A stretch of 64,000 bases of DNA. Origin: Streptomyces californicus (lineage in GTDB: Bacteria > Actinomycetota > Actinomycetes > Streptomycetales > Streptomycetaceae). The notes beneath the pieces are model-generated. The model was not told where the DNA came from. It made no database searches and was given only the letters and a program-made list of their open reading frames with translations. Positions 27,792 through 38,798 of this stretch are shown piece after piece. The stretch is from contig NZ_JNZZ01000010.1 of the NCBI RefSeq assembly GCF_000717645.1, positions 1 to 64,000 of the forward strand, given 5' to 3'. The position numbers were made by a program, and so were the translations under genes. Each line of letters begins with the position of its first letter. Positions within the stretch are counted from its first letter, which is position 1.

Positions 27792-27849
27792 ACCACACCG
27801 CGGGGCGACCCGCCGGGTGACGCAGCACGGCAGGCCCTAAGCTGCCGCC

Positions 27850-28494
27850 GTGAGCAAACGGGGGAGCGGCTGCCGGCGCGTCGGACCGGCCGAGCGGAGG
27901 GACGCGGTCCGGCCGGGCGGCGGGCACGGGGACGGCCGGGCCGAGCGCCTCGCCGCCACCGCCGACCGGGTGCGCTCGGTCTTCGGTCTGACGGGCGTCG
28001 TCCTCTTCCCGCGCCACGACGCACCGCACCACCGTCTCGACGACCGGACCGCCCTCTTCCTGAGCCGCGTCGGCCTCCCCGACACCGTGTGGTTCATGGC
28101 GCGGGCGAGCCTGCGCGCGGACGACCCCGTCGACCTCGCCGGCTGGTACGGCGGTCGGGGCTCCGTGCCGGCCCGGTGCCGGCACTGGCTCGTTCTCGCC
28201 CTCTTCGCCGACACCACGCTGGCGCTCGACCCGGACGACGGAGCCGTGTACGCCCTGGCCGAAGGGGAGGAGCACCTGGAGTACCGGCCGCTCCACCGCG
28301 ACGTGGCGTCCCTGGTGTGTGCCCTGACCGCGTTCGAGGTGCTGCTGGGGGAACGGGAGGAGGACGGCGGGGGCGTCGGGGAACGCGCGGACGCGCTGCG
28401 GGAGGAGATCACCGCGTTCGACGCGCTTCCGTTCGCCGACGAGGATTCACCGTGGAACCTCGCCCTCGAAGAGGTCGTCGACGGCATCTGGTAG
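27850..28494 (+). CDS. SUKH-4-like immunity-type protein, orphan
   Basis: 214 residues. ALFLSRVGLPDTVWF near residue 80 resembles the conserved FLxxxGLP element of SUKH-superfamily immunity proteins, followed by HWLVLALFADTTLALDPDDG and a C-terminal helical segment (VASLVCALTAFEVLLGERE). The first ~30 residues are Arg/Gly-rich, so a later start is possible. SUKH proteins neutralise polymorphic or contact-dependent toxins, but no toxin gene is adjacent. Alternatively a domesticated SUKH protein of Streptomyces. Family call is by motif recognition only. Confidence 0.6.
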   Translation: MSKRGSGCRRVGPAERRDAVRPGGGHGDGRAERLAATADRVRSVFGLTGVVLFPRHDAPHHRLDDRTALFLSRVGLPDTVWFMARASLRADDPVDLAGWYGGRGSVPARCRHWLVLALFADTTLALDPDDGAVYALAEGEEHLEYRPLHRDVASLVCALTAFEVLLGEREEDGGGVGERADALREEITAFDALPFADEDSPWNLALEEVVDGIW

Positions 28495-28536
28495 ACCGGC
28501 GGAACGGAACGCGCGCCCGCCCGGCCGCCCCGTCCG

Positions 28537-29292
28537 TCAGCGGTCGGCGAGGCGGAGGCTGAGCTGGAGGCCCGTCTCCTGGAAGCCGAGGCTGTGCGCG
28601 ATCCGCCGCGAGGCCGGGGAGCGCGCCCTCCACTGGGCGAGGAGGCCCTGGTCGAGCGCGTCCGCGACGGCGGCCGAGGCGACCTGGGCGGCCAGGCCGC
28701 GGCGGCGGAAGCCCGGGTCGGTGAGGATGCTCAGGTGGGCCGTCCCGTGCGGCCAGAGCTCGTGCCCCGCCGCGGCGACGATCACGCCGTCCTGCCGGAC
28801 CGCCTTCGCCGTGCTCGTGATGCCCGCGAGCGCGCTCTCGGCGGCGTCCCCGGGGCCGCAGCGGTCCAGCAGGGCCGGCAGCTCCGGGTCGTCGCCGGAG
28901 ACCCGCTCGACGTCGGCGGTGCGCGCGGCCGGACGGAAGAGGGCCGGCGCGAGGAACAGCAGGTGCGCGGGGCCCAGCAGATCGTGGAACGGCAGCCGCT
29001 CGCGGAGCCGGCCGGGTTCCGCCAGTTCCCCGGCCAACTCGTCGGGGCCGAGGCCCTGGAGGGCCGCGGTGACGAGGCCGGCCGTGGGGGAGTCGGGCAC
29101 GGTCACCAGCGCGGCGTCCCCCAGGACGACCAGGCCGGTCCAGCCCGGCGGGCTCAGCAGGGAGGCCGGGGCGACGGCCACGTTCGTACGGCCGGGGGCG
29201 AATTCGGCGTCCGTTCCCGTCAGACGGGACCAGACCGCACGAGCGCGGTCCAGGACCGAAGGGGAGACGGCCGCGGGATCGTGGGTGGTCAT
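28537..29292 (-). CDS. GNAT-family N-acetyltransferase
   Basis: 251 residues. The acetyl-CoA binding motif A is seen in HLSILTDPGFRRRGLAAQVASA, with the end of the GNAT fold at RRIAHSLGFQETGLQLSLRL. The N-terminal half (VWSRLTGTDAEFAPGRTN) is an extended domain typical of larger actinobacterial GNATs. ATG 29292 follows AGGAGCCG and is preferred over a long upstream extension rich in Pro and Arg. Substrate unknown. Confidence 0.82.
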   Translation of the reverse strand: MTTHDPAAVSPSVLDRARAVWSRLTGTDAEFAPGRTNVAVAPASLLSPPGWTGLVVLGDAALVTVPDSPTAGLVTAALQGLGPDELAGELAEPGRLRERLPFHDLLGPAHLLFLAPALFRPAARTADVERVSGDDPELPALLDRCGPGDAAESALAGITSTAKAVRQDGVIVAAAGHELWPHGTAHLSILTDPGFRRRGLAAQVASAAVADALDQGLLAQWRARSPASRRIAHSLGFQETGLQLSLRLADR

Positions 29293-29579
29293 CGGCTCCT
29301 GTGCTCCTGGTGTGCGGCCGGAGATGGGCGCCTCCGGGGCGTACGGGTCCAGGCCGAGCGTACCCACCGGACGGTTTCCCGGCGCTGATCGGCCGCCCGG
29401 CGGCGCCTTCGTACGGACGCTCGCAGGCGCCGGGCCGGCGGCGGTCACGGCCCGTCGACGTCTCCGAGCCGAGGCTCGCGGTCGGAAGGCTCAGAGAATG
29501 CTCTGAATTCGGGTGCGTCCGGGCCGGGGCGGCCCCGCCGGGGAAACCATCCGGGGAAAGGGGAATCGGGGGGATCGGT

Positions 29580-30182
29580 ATGACACAGTCCGAGGACCGG
29601 GCCGAAGCCCGTGACGGGGAAGGCGGGCCGGGCCACTTCGCCCATGCCTTTCTGGCAGGTGGCCGTCGTCGCGTCGTCGAGTGCGCCGTCGTCTCGCTCG
29701 TCGAACAGGGGGCGCTGTCGCTGCGGGCCGCCCGGCTCCGCCCGACGGGCGACGTACGACCCGGCCACGCGATCGAGCAAGCGGTTCTGGCCGCCTGCCC
29801 GCGCAGCAGACGGGTCCGGGACGTGCTCGACGCCGCCGCCCGGTCGCAGGCCGTGGACGACCTCGCCCGACGCCTGGCCGACCTCGGCCTGCTGAGCCGC
29901 CGGCGGCAGCGGCCCACCCGTGCGGGCCGGCGACTGCTGGCGGCCGCCGCCGCGGAGGAGTCCCTTCCCCCGTACGTACGTCACGGGCCGGCCGCGCTCG
30001 CTCCCGGGCCGGTCCGTCAGGGGCTGCTCGGCGGCGACACGGTCCCCGACGGCCTCGGCCGCGCCCTCCGCCGGATGGGAAAGGCCCTCGACGACGACCA
30101 CGGCCGGGACGCGGACGGGACCGGAGAGGGCGCGTCCGGCGGAGGCTTCGGCTGCGGTGGCTCGTCGGGCGGCGGCGACTGA
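29580..30182 (+). CDS. TIGR04222-like protein with Gly/Cys-rich tail
   Basis: 200 residues. It begins MTQSEDRAEARDG and continues with a winged-helix-like segment (ECAVVSLVEQGALSLRAARL, DDLARRLADLGLLSRRRQRP). It ends in GASGGGFGCGGSSGGGD, the low-complexity tail characteristic of the TIGR04222 family in Streptomyces. The hydrophobic helices of the membrane members are not obvious here, so it may be a soluble or shortened form. Function unknown. A 16-bp hairpin follows. Confidence 0.6.
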   Translation: MTQSEDRAEARDGEGGPGHFAHAFLAGGRRRVVECAVVSLVEQGALSLRAARLRPTGDVRPGHAIEQAVLAACPRSRRVRDVLDAAARSQAVDDLARRLADLGLLSRRRQRPTRAGRRLLAAAAAEESLPPYVRHGPAALAPGPVRQGLLGGDTVPDGLGRALRRMGKALDDDHGRDADGTGEGASGGGFGCGGSSGGGD

Positions 30183-30323
30183 GGCACGGTCGGCGGGTCC
30201 CGACCGGCCGGCCTGTCCGCGATCGGCCCGCCGGTCGGGCGGGGAGGGGCTTCGAGCTCTTCCGGCAGGGCGGTCGTCCGGGGCGGCGAACGTGCTCCGG
30301 CCCTTCCGCGGAGGCCGTACAGG

Positions 30324-30361
30324 GCGATGGGGCCGGTGCGGGTGTGCACCGGCCCCATCGC
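30324..30361. terminator. Bidirectional hairpin between convergent genes
   Basis: Perfect 16-bp arms GCGATGGGGCCGGTGC (30324-30339) and its complement (30346-30361) around GGGTGT. It lies between the TIGR04222-like gene and katG, which converge, so it likely terminates both. Confidence 0.75.
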
Positions 30362-30409
30362 GGGAGCCGTACCGGCCGACCCTGACGGATCAGCGGGGGC
30401 CGGACGTGA

Positions 30410-33465
<3,056 letters not shown>

Positions 33466-33496
33466 GCGGGGCGGGGCATCCGCGCCGGATGGGAGA

Positions 33497-34399
33497 TCAG
33501 GCGCGGGCGTCGCGGATGGACGTCACGTCGTAGACGAGCGCCGAGCCGTTGGCCGGGCCGCGGCAGGTCAGGCGGCGCGGCGGTGTGCGGTGGGAGCGCA
33601 CCTCGACGTCGAACTCCCGGGCGCGGTCCGTCCGGTCGCTGACGCGGATGCGCCAGCCCTGCTGGTCGCGGACCGTCCCGACGACGTCGTACGCGTACCG
33701 GCTCGCCGGGCCGAAGCGCCCGAGCACCCCACCCACGGCCGCCTGCTGCGGCGGGTAGAGCGTGGTGTAGCCGCGCAGATGGTCGGCGTGGACGCGGTCG
33801 GCGAGGTGCTCCTCGACCACGGTGACCGCCGACGCCGCGTCCAGGTTCCCGTAGTAGACCCCGTCGGGCACCACGACGACGTTGGCGGCGAACCGGTCGC
33901 CGCCCACGTGCGTGCACTCCCACACCAGGTCGGGCCAGCGGGCGCTGAGCGCCGCGCCCACCGGCCGGCCGCGCACCGCGCAGCAGGTGTCGTGCGTGCC
34001 GTGGGCGCAGACGAGGACGACCGGCGGGCGGCCCGCCTCGCCGGGGGAGTCCAGTGCGGTGGCGATGTTCAGCAGGTCCTCGTCGCGGCGCCAGTGGCCC
34101 CACTGCTGGCGCGGACCGCCGAGGCCGTCGTGGCGCAGCACCGCCCACCGGCCGCCCTCCTCGACGCGGCGTCGCCCATGCCGCCGGACCAGCAGGATCC
34201 TGGCCCGGTGCGTCTGGGCGGCGGAGTACACGAGGGCCTTGGTCCCCGGATCGAGGGCGAGGCCGTCGTAGCCGTTGGCGGGCCAGCCGCGCCGGTACTC
34301 GATGAGCACCCAGACCGTGCCGTACGGAGCCGTGCCGACGAGCGCGTCGCCGCGCTCCCGGGCGGCGTCGGCGCAGAAGAACCGGCCGGGCTGGATCAC
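33497..34399 (-). CDS. Sucrase/ferredoxin-like protein (thioredoxin-like [2Fe-2S] fold)
   Basis: 300 residues of the Suc_Fer-like family. Cys ligands are seen in FFCADAA, VLVCAHGTHDTCCAVRG and VWECTHVGGDRFA; PDGVYYGNL is also characteristic. The C-terminal part (YDVVGTVRDQQGWRIRVSD) is an extra domain. The fold usually binds a [2Fe-2S] cluster and may serve electron transfer. GTG 34399 overlaps the cupin stop (GTGA, 34396-34399), so it is translated with the cupin and the repeat peptide. In this operon it may supply electrons or keep the iron of the dioxygenase reduced; that role is inference. Confidence 0.8.
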   Translation of the reverse strand: MIQPGRFFCADAARERGDALVGTAPYGTVWVLIEYRRGWPANGYDGLALDPGTKALVYSAAQTHRARILLVRRHGRRRVEEGGRWAVLRHDGLGGPRQQWGHWRRDEDLLNIATALDSPGEAGRPPVVLVCAHGTHDTCCAVRGRPVGAALSARWPDLVWECTHVGGDRFAANVVVVPDGVYYGNLDAASAVTVVEEHLADRVHADHLRGYTTLYPPQQAAVGGVLGRFGPASRYAYDVVGTVRDQQGWRIRVSDRTDRAREFDVEVRSHRTPPRRLTCRGPANGSALVYDVTSIRDARA

Positions 34400-35598
34400 C
34401 GGTCCGCGGGCACCAGCACGCCCGCCCGCAGCAGCCGCCCGGCCAGGGGCAGACCGAGGTCGCCGGCGGTCCGGACCCGGCCGTCGAGCAGCCGGGCCAC
34501 GGGGGCGACGTCGTCTGCCGGAAGGTCCAGATAGCCCACACGGGTGAACAGGCGGGCTCCGTCCAGCCGTGGCGCCAGCGCCTCCCGCAGCCGGATCGGC
34601 GAGGCCGGGCCGAGGCGGTGCAGAGCGGCGAGCTGGGCCAGCGGCCCCAGGGGCGCCGGTCGGGCGCCGGAGCGGTGGGCGCGGTGGAACAGCGGGGCGG
34701 GGTCGGCATCGGCGACGGCGGCCAGCAGGCGTTCACGGACCAGGTCCGTCAGGACGTCCGGGGCGTCCGTGCCCAGCGGGAGGCTGCGGCGCATCGACGG
34801 ATCGGCGGCCAGCTCCGCCAGGGCCGCTCGCATCAGGTGTTCCGCCAGGGCGTAGCGCGTTCGGACGTGGATACCGAGGGTCAGATGGACCGAGACCTCG
34901 CCCTGGGCCCGCGCGGAGTGCAGCCAGCCGCGCGGCAGATACAGCACGTCGCCGGGCCGGAGCATCGTGTCCAGGTGCGGGGCGACGTGCGCGGCCCGCT
35001 CGGCGACGGCCGCACGGTGACCGGTCCACGGCTGGTCGCGCAGGGGGTCGGGCACCACCGGCTCGTGGACGACCCACCGCTTCGATCCGGCGATCTGCAG
35101 GACGAAGACGTCGTGCACGTCGTAGTGCGCGTCGAACCCGCGGTTCTGCGGCGGGGTGATGTACGCGTTCGCCTGTACGGGGTGCCCCAGCTCCGTACCG
35201 AGGGCGGAGACCAGCTCGGCCACCGGCTCCCAGGTGCGGTGCAGCGCCTGCAGGACCAGCGTCGCCCCGTCCTCGAACGCTCGCCACAGCGCCGTGTCGT
35301 CGAGCTGGTCGGCGACGGTGGCCCCCACCCCGGCGGGCGCGGTGAACGACGACTCGGGAAGCGTGGAGCCGTCCTTGGCGACCCGGAGGAACGGCGTGCG
35401 CAGCCCGCGCCGGGAGATCAGCTCGTCCACGGCGCCCGGGGAGAAGACGTCGGAGAAGTCGCTCGCCCCGCGCGTCAGCACCGCCGTCCGGCCCCAGACG
35501 TCACGGGCGAACTCCTCGCGGCCGAGCCGGGTCAGGCGGGACTCCAGGATTCCGGCGCCCTGACGCGCGCCGGAATCCTGGGCCTCGGTCCGGGCCAT
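34396..35598 (-). CDS. JmjC/ROXA-type cupin 2-oxoglutarate dioxygenase
   Basis: 400-residue cupin of the ribosomal-oxygenase type (YcfD/ROXA, NO66, MINA53), which hydroxylate Arg or His in ribosomal proteins. The iron triad is His158 and Asp160 in DAHYDVHDVFVLQ, with distal His227 in VLYLPRGWLHSARA; Lys173 in GSKRWVV fits 2-oxoglutarate binding. The last ~150 residues form the usual winged-helix/dimerisation part. ATG 35598 sits two bases after the repeat-peptide stop; TTG 35604 would overlap it by 4. Directly coupled to a repeat peptide carrying one His per repeat, so that peptide is the obvious candidate substrate (inference). Confidence 0.85.
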   Translation of the reverse strand: MARTEAQDSGARQGAGILESRLTRLGREEFARDVWGRTAVLTRGASDFSDVFSPGAVDELISRRGLRTPFLRVAKDGSTLPESSFTAPAGVGATVADQLDDTALWRAFEDGATLVLQALHRTWEPVAELVSALGTELGHPVQANAYITPPQNRGFDAHYDVHDVFVLQIAGSKRWVVHEPVVPDPLRDQPWTGHRAAVAERAAHVAPHLDTMLRPGDVLYLPRGWLHSARAQGEVSVHLTLGIHVRTRYALAEHLMRAALAELAADPSMRRSLPLGTDAPDVLTDLVRERLLAAVADADPAPLFHRAHRSGARPAPLGPLAQLAALHRLGPASPIRLREALAPRLDGARLFTRVGYLDLPADDVAPVARLLDGRVRTAGDLGLPLAGRLLRAGVLVPADR

Positions 35599-35600
35599 GC

Positions 35601-36158
35601 TCAAGAGCGGCTGCCCCCGTCGGCGCTGCCGTCCGCGCCGCCGTCGTGGACACCGGGGGTGCCGGCCGCTCCGCCGTCCGCGGGTCCTTCGGCTCCGCCG
35701 TCCGCGGGTCCTTCGGCTCCGCCGTCGGCGCCGCCGTCGTGGACACCGGGGGTGCCGGCCGCTCCGCCGTCCGCGGGTCCTTCGGCTCCGCCGTCGGCGC
35801 CGCCGTCGTGGACACCGGGGGTACCGGCCGCGCCGCCGTCCGCGGGTCCTTCCGCGCCGCCATCGGCTCCGCCGTCGTGGACGCCCGGGGTACCGGCCGC
35901 GCCGCCGTCCGCGGGTCCTTCCGCGCCGCCGTCGGCTCCGCCGTCGTGGACGCCCGGGGTGCCCGCCGCTCCGCCGTCCGCGGGTCCTTCGGCTCCGCCG
36001 TCGGCTCCGCCGTCGTGGACGCCCGGGGTGCCCGCCGCACCGCCGTCCGCGGGTCCTTCGGCTCCGCCGTCCGCGCCGCCGTCGTGGACGCCGGGGGTGC
36101 CGGCCGCACCGCCGTCGGCGGGACCTTCCTGTCCGCTCGCGTCATCGTGCCGGGTCAT
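35601..36158 (-). CDS. Repeat peptide with 23-residue His-Asp-Gly repeats
   Basis: 185 residues: a 10-residue leader MTRHDDASGQ, six identical copies of a 23-residue unit (EGPADGGAAGTPGVHDGG plus ADGGA), a half copy EGPADGGA, a seventh copy ending ADGSADGGSRS. Each full unit has 9 Gly, 5 Ala, 3 Asp, 2 Pro and single Glu, Thr, Val, His. There is no Cys, Lys or aromatic residue. ATG 36158 follows a perfect AGGAGG. Streptomyces proteins of this type are sometimes annotated BatC without known function. It is first in a coupled operon with a JmjC cupin and a Fe-S protein, which suggests a multi-core substrate; an acidic low-complexity structural protein is the alternative. Confidence 0.75.
   Translation of the reverse strand: MTRHDDASGQEGPADGGAAGTPGVHDGGADGGAEGPADGGAAGTPGVHDGGADGGAEGPADGGAAGTPGVHDGGADGGAEGPADGGAAGTPGVHDGGADGGAEGPADGGAAGTPGVHDGGADGGAEGPADGGAAGTPGVHDGGADGGAEGPADGGAEGPADGGAAGTPGVHDGGADGSADGGSRS
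35622..36128 (-). repeat. 69-bp tandem repeats inside the repeat-peptide gene
   Basis: Six contiguous 69-bp units (35715-36128), a 24-bp partial unit (35691-35714) and a seventh unit (35622-35690). Copies differ at third codon positions, for example GGC ACC CCC GGT versus GGT ACC CCG GGC for Gly-Thr-Pro-Gly, and GGA/GGC/GGT for the Gly before Ala-Ala, while the encoded residues stay the same. Confidence 0.9.
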
Positions 36159-36395
36159 CGTGCCTCCTGTGGATCGCACCATGGACGGCCGGCTTTCCGC
36201 TGAACGGAAGCCGGTGCACCCAGGGCATGGATATGCGGGTGAATTGCCCGTAATCACCGTATATCCGTGTCCCGGAACTATCGATTCGGGCCGCGAGCTG
36301 TGCTCCGAATGCCGAAAGAGGTCCCGGGCGGGATGCCGAAGAGGTCTCTGGCGGGGCGCTGCCCGTGCACGGTCCGACCCCTTCCCGCGCATGCG
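36159..36395. promoter_or_regulatory. Putative promoter region of the repeat-peptide operon
   Basis: The segment 36225-36290 is clearly AT-richer than its surroundings, as expected for a promoter reading toward the minus-strand operon. No -35/-10 pair or clear operator could be assigned. Confidence 0.35.
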
Positions 36396-36442
36396 AAGGC
36401 CCCGGTGGTGGCTCCGTTCGACGGAGCCGCCACCGGGGCCTT
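36396..36442. terminator. Long hairpin terminator
   Basis: 22-bp arms 36396-36417 and 36421-36442 around TCG, with one G-T pair, flanked by AA on the left and TT on the right. It lies 16 bases beyond the stop of the DUF574 methyltransferase and separates that gene from the repeat-peptide operon. Confidence 0.8.
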
Positions 36443-36457
36443 ACGTGACAGCGGCGC

Positions 36458-37276
36458 TCAGGGCTTGACGCCGACCCCCGCCAGCAGGCTGATCTGCGCG
36501 TCCGGGATCTCCTTGCCGTCCGGGTCGAGCCCGTCCGACCGCCACCGGTGGCAGCAGGTGATGCCGGGTTCGATCAGATCGAGCCCGTCGAAGAAGCGGG
36601 CGACATCGGCGTGCGAGCGGAACTCCACCGGCGTCCCCGAGTTCGTGTACGACTCCGCGACCCGGTTCCAGGTGTCGGGGTCGAAGTCCGGGGTGCAGTG
36701 GTTCATCGCCAGGGCGCTGCCCGGAGCGAGCCGGTCCAGCAGCCGGCGCACGATGTCGTACGGGTCGTGCGGGGCGGTGACGAAGTGCATGAGCGCGTTG
36801 AGCGTGAGGGCGACGGGCCGGTCGAAGTCCAGCACGCCCGCTTCCTCCACCGCGCCCAGCAGGGCGTCCGGCTCCCTGGCGTCGGCCTCCACATAGGCCG
36901 TGCGCCCCTGCGCCGTGCTGCGCATGAGGCGTTCGGCGTACTTGAGGACGAGCGGGTCGTTGTCCGCGTACACGACCCGGGCCTCGGGCACCACCGACTG
37001 GGCGATCTGGTGCAGATTCGGCTCGGTCGGGATGCCGGTGCCGATGTCGAGCCACTGCCTTATGCCGTGCTCCTGCGCCAGGACCCGGGTGGCCCGGCGC
37101 ATGAACGCCCGGTTCTCGCGGGCGGTGACGTAGAGACCCGGGTGCGCCTCGGCGGCGGCCAGGGCCGCCTGCTTGTCTATCTCGAAATGGTCCTTGCCGC
37201 CGAGGAAGTAGTCGTACATCCGGGCCGAGTGCGCCCTGCTCGTGTCGAGGTCCCGGCCGGCCTGCCTGGTGGTCAT
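36458..37276 (-). CDS. DUF574 (SAV2177-like) SAM-dependent methyltransferase
   Basis: 272 residues. The family hallmark RAHSARMYDYFLGGKDHFEIDK opens the protein, then the SAM-binding motif WLDIGTGIPTEPNLHQIA, VVYADNDPLVL and LTLNALMHFV. ATG 37276 (MTTRQAGRDLD) is the usual start. This family is highly expanded in Streptomyces and often lies beside DUF397/XRE genes, as here. The substrate is unknown; it is not evidently part of the repeat-peptide operon because a strong hairpin separates them. Confidence 0.9.
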   Translation of the reverse strand: MTTRQAGRDLDTSRAHSARMYDYFLGGKDHFEIDKQAALAAAEAHPGLYVTARENRAFMRRATRVLAQEHGIRQWLDIGTGIPTEPNLHQIAQSVVPEARVVYADNDPLVLKYAERLMRSTAQGRTAYVEADAREPDALLGAVEEAGVLDFDRPVALTLNALMHFVTAPHDPYDIVRRLLDRLAPGSALAMNHCTPDFDPDTWNRVAESYTNSGTPVEFRSHADVARFFDGLDLIEPGITCCHRWRSDGLDPDGKEIPDAQISLLAGVGVKP

Positions 37277-37362
37277 GTTCTTCCCTTCACGTGTGTCTCC
37301 GCCGGCCCGCCTGGCCGGGTCGGGGTCGGGGCCCACGGGGCGCCCCTGCCGCTCCCGCCGGG

Positions 37363-37614
37363 TCATCCGACGGCAAGATGGTCAGCCAGCCCCTCCTTGA
37401 CGCCCCGGACGAACGCGGCGATCTCCTCCGCCGCGTAGATCAGCGCCGGTCCGGCCGGATCGGTCGACTGCCGGAAGGCGACACGGCCGTCGGCGAGCTG
37501 CTTCGTCTCGACGCACTGGCCGCCGTTCGGCCCGCTCCAGGGGCGCTCCCAGCCCTGCTCCCCGAGGTCGGCGGCCGGCATGCCGTTGTAGATGCTCCCG
37601 TCGTGGGCCGTCAT
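37363..37614 (-). CDS. DUF397 protein
   Basis: 83 residues. The core GGQCVETKQLADGRVAFRQS and the end AAEEIAAFVRGVKEG are typical of DUF397. In Streptomyces these proteins act as small toxin-like or antagonist partners of the adjacent Scr1/WhiJ-like XRE regulators. Its ATG overlaps the stop of that regulator (37611-37614), confirming a pair. Cytoplasmic; no catalytic residues visible. Confidence 0.9.
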   Translation of the reverse strand: MTAHDGSIYNGMPAADLGEQGWERPWSGPNGGQCVETKQLADGRVAFRQSTDPAGPALIYAAEEIAAFVRGVKEGLADHLAVG

Positions 37615-38477
37615 GAGTACTCCTTGCGCATGCGGTTCAACAGCGCGGTGCTGTCCTCGGACGACGTCATCAGCGCCATGCGGGTGTGCGCCTCCAGGTG
37701 GGAGACGACGTCCGCGCGCTGGTCGAAGTAGACGGCGGCGGACAGAAGCTCGCTGTAGACGATGTCGGGCAACTCCGGTTCCTCGAACCGGAAATACGTG
37801 AACGGAGCGCACGCGCCGCTGTGGGCACCGGCCGAGAACGGCACGATGTCGATGCTGACGTGCGGCAGTTCGGAGAATTCGAGCAGCCGCTCCACCTGCT
37901 CCCGCATCACGTCGGGACTGCCCACGGCCCGGTGCAGGACGGCTTCCTCCATCACCACCCACAACGTGGGGGCGTCCTCCCGCTCCAGCAGGTTCTGGCG
38001 GCGCAGCCGCAGCTCCACCCGGCGGGTCAGCTCCTCCTCGCCGCCGTTCGGCAGACCGCCGCGCAGCACGGCGCGGGCGTAGTCCGGGGTCTGCAACAGC
38101 CCGGTGACGTACTGGGGTTCGTAGGTGCGCAGCGTCTTCGCGCCCGACTCCAGGCTGACGTAGGCGGTGAACCAGTCCGGGACGGCGTCGCGGTAGGAGT
38201 GCCACCAGCCGGGCTTGTTGGCCTGCTCCGCCAGGTCGACGAACTCGTCGATCTCCCGGCGGTCCGCGCCGTAGGTCTCCAGCAGCTTCTCGACGTAGAG
38301 AGGCTTCAGCGCGACCTCGGCCTTCTCCAGCCGCCGGATCGTCAGCGTCTTCACGCGCAGCGCCCGCGCGGCGTCCTCCAGCGAGGCACCGGCGCCCAGG
38401 CGCCGGTCCTGCAGCCGTCGGCCCAGGATCATGCGCAGGACCGTCGGCGCGCTGGTGCCGGAACGGGCTTCGCTCAC
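37611..38477 (-). CDS. Scr1/WhiJ-like XRE regulator (HTH plus DUF5753)
   Basis: 288 residues. N-terminal helix-turn-helix: LQDRRLGAGASLEDAARALR and RVKTLTIRRLEKAE. The C-terminal DUF5753 domain runs from LEQANKPG-like LAEQANKPGWWHSY through EPQYVTGLLQTPDYARAVL to the end. It probably binds the promoter upstream and is antagonised by DUF397. GTG 38477 start. Divergent from a small reading frame and the HATPase gene. Confidence 0.9.
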   Translation of the reverse strand: MSEARSGTSAPTVLRMILGRRLQDRRLGAGASLEDAARALRVKTLTIRRLEKAEVALKPLYVEKLLETYGADRREIDEFVDLAEQANKPGWWHSYRDAVPDWFTAYVSLESGAKTLRTYEPQYVTGLLQTPDYARAVLRGGLPNGGEEELTRRVELRLRRQNLLEREDAPTLWVVMEEAVLHRAVGSPDVMREQVERLLEFSELPHVSIDIVPFSAGAHSGACAPFTYFRFEEPELPDIVYSELLSAAVYFDQRADVVSHLEAHTRMALMTSSEDSTALLNRMRKEYS

Positions 38478-38666
38478 GCCCCACCTCCTGAGGAGCCGTC
38501 AAGAGAGCCATTGTGACATCGACTTGTTGGGGAGACCAGGTTGATACGGGCGCTGCTGAAATTATCAGGGAGTCGGTTGCAGCATGAGTGTGATCACGCG
38601 CATAGTGGTCGCGTGAGCGGTCACGTCATATCTCCGACGCAGGATCCGGACCGGAGGGGACGCGCG

Positions 38667-38798
38667 ATGCCGATGGTGTCGCCGGCGCCCCGTCGCCGGG
38701 ACCCTGCCCCGGCGCACACCGTTCACCGAACGAGCGGAAGCCCTCACCCCCTCACCGCGCCCACCCCCCTGAACGGCGCTGGAAGGCGACACCCGTGA
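38667..38798 (+). CDS. Possible 43-residue leader protein coupled to the HATPase gene
   Basis: ATG 38667 follows CCGGAGGGGAC, and the frame stops at 38798, overlapping the GTG of the HATPase gene as GTGA. The peptide starts MPMVSPAPRRRDPAPAHT and is Pro/Arg/His-rich. The coupling and strong site argue for translation; the composition argues against an independent function. The rest of the 38478-38794 gap contains the divergent promoters, including a GTGATCAC dyad at about 38591. Confidence 0.35.
   Translation: MPMVSPAPRRRDPAPAHTVHRTSGSPHPLTAPTPLNGAGRRHP

Noticed and set aside
35622..36128. CRISPR-like repetitive block
   Set aside because: Repeats are directly adjacent with no unique spacers and lie in a coding frame.
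35646..36203. Plus-strand 185-residue open frame of Val/Ser/Gly repeats across the repeat gene
   Set aside because: It is the antisense image of the 69-bp repeats; the minus strand has the perfect AGGAGG site and coupling to the cupin, and the synonymous changes fit the minus-strand frame.
36458..37276. DUF574 methyltransferase as a fourth member of the repeat-peptide operon
   Set aside because: A 22-bp hairpin and about 300 bases separate them, and this family usually pairs with DUF397/XRE genes.
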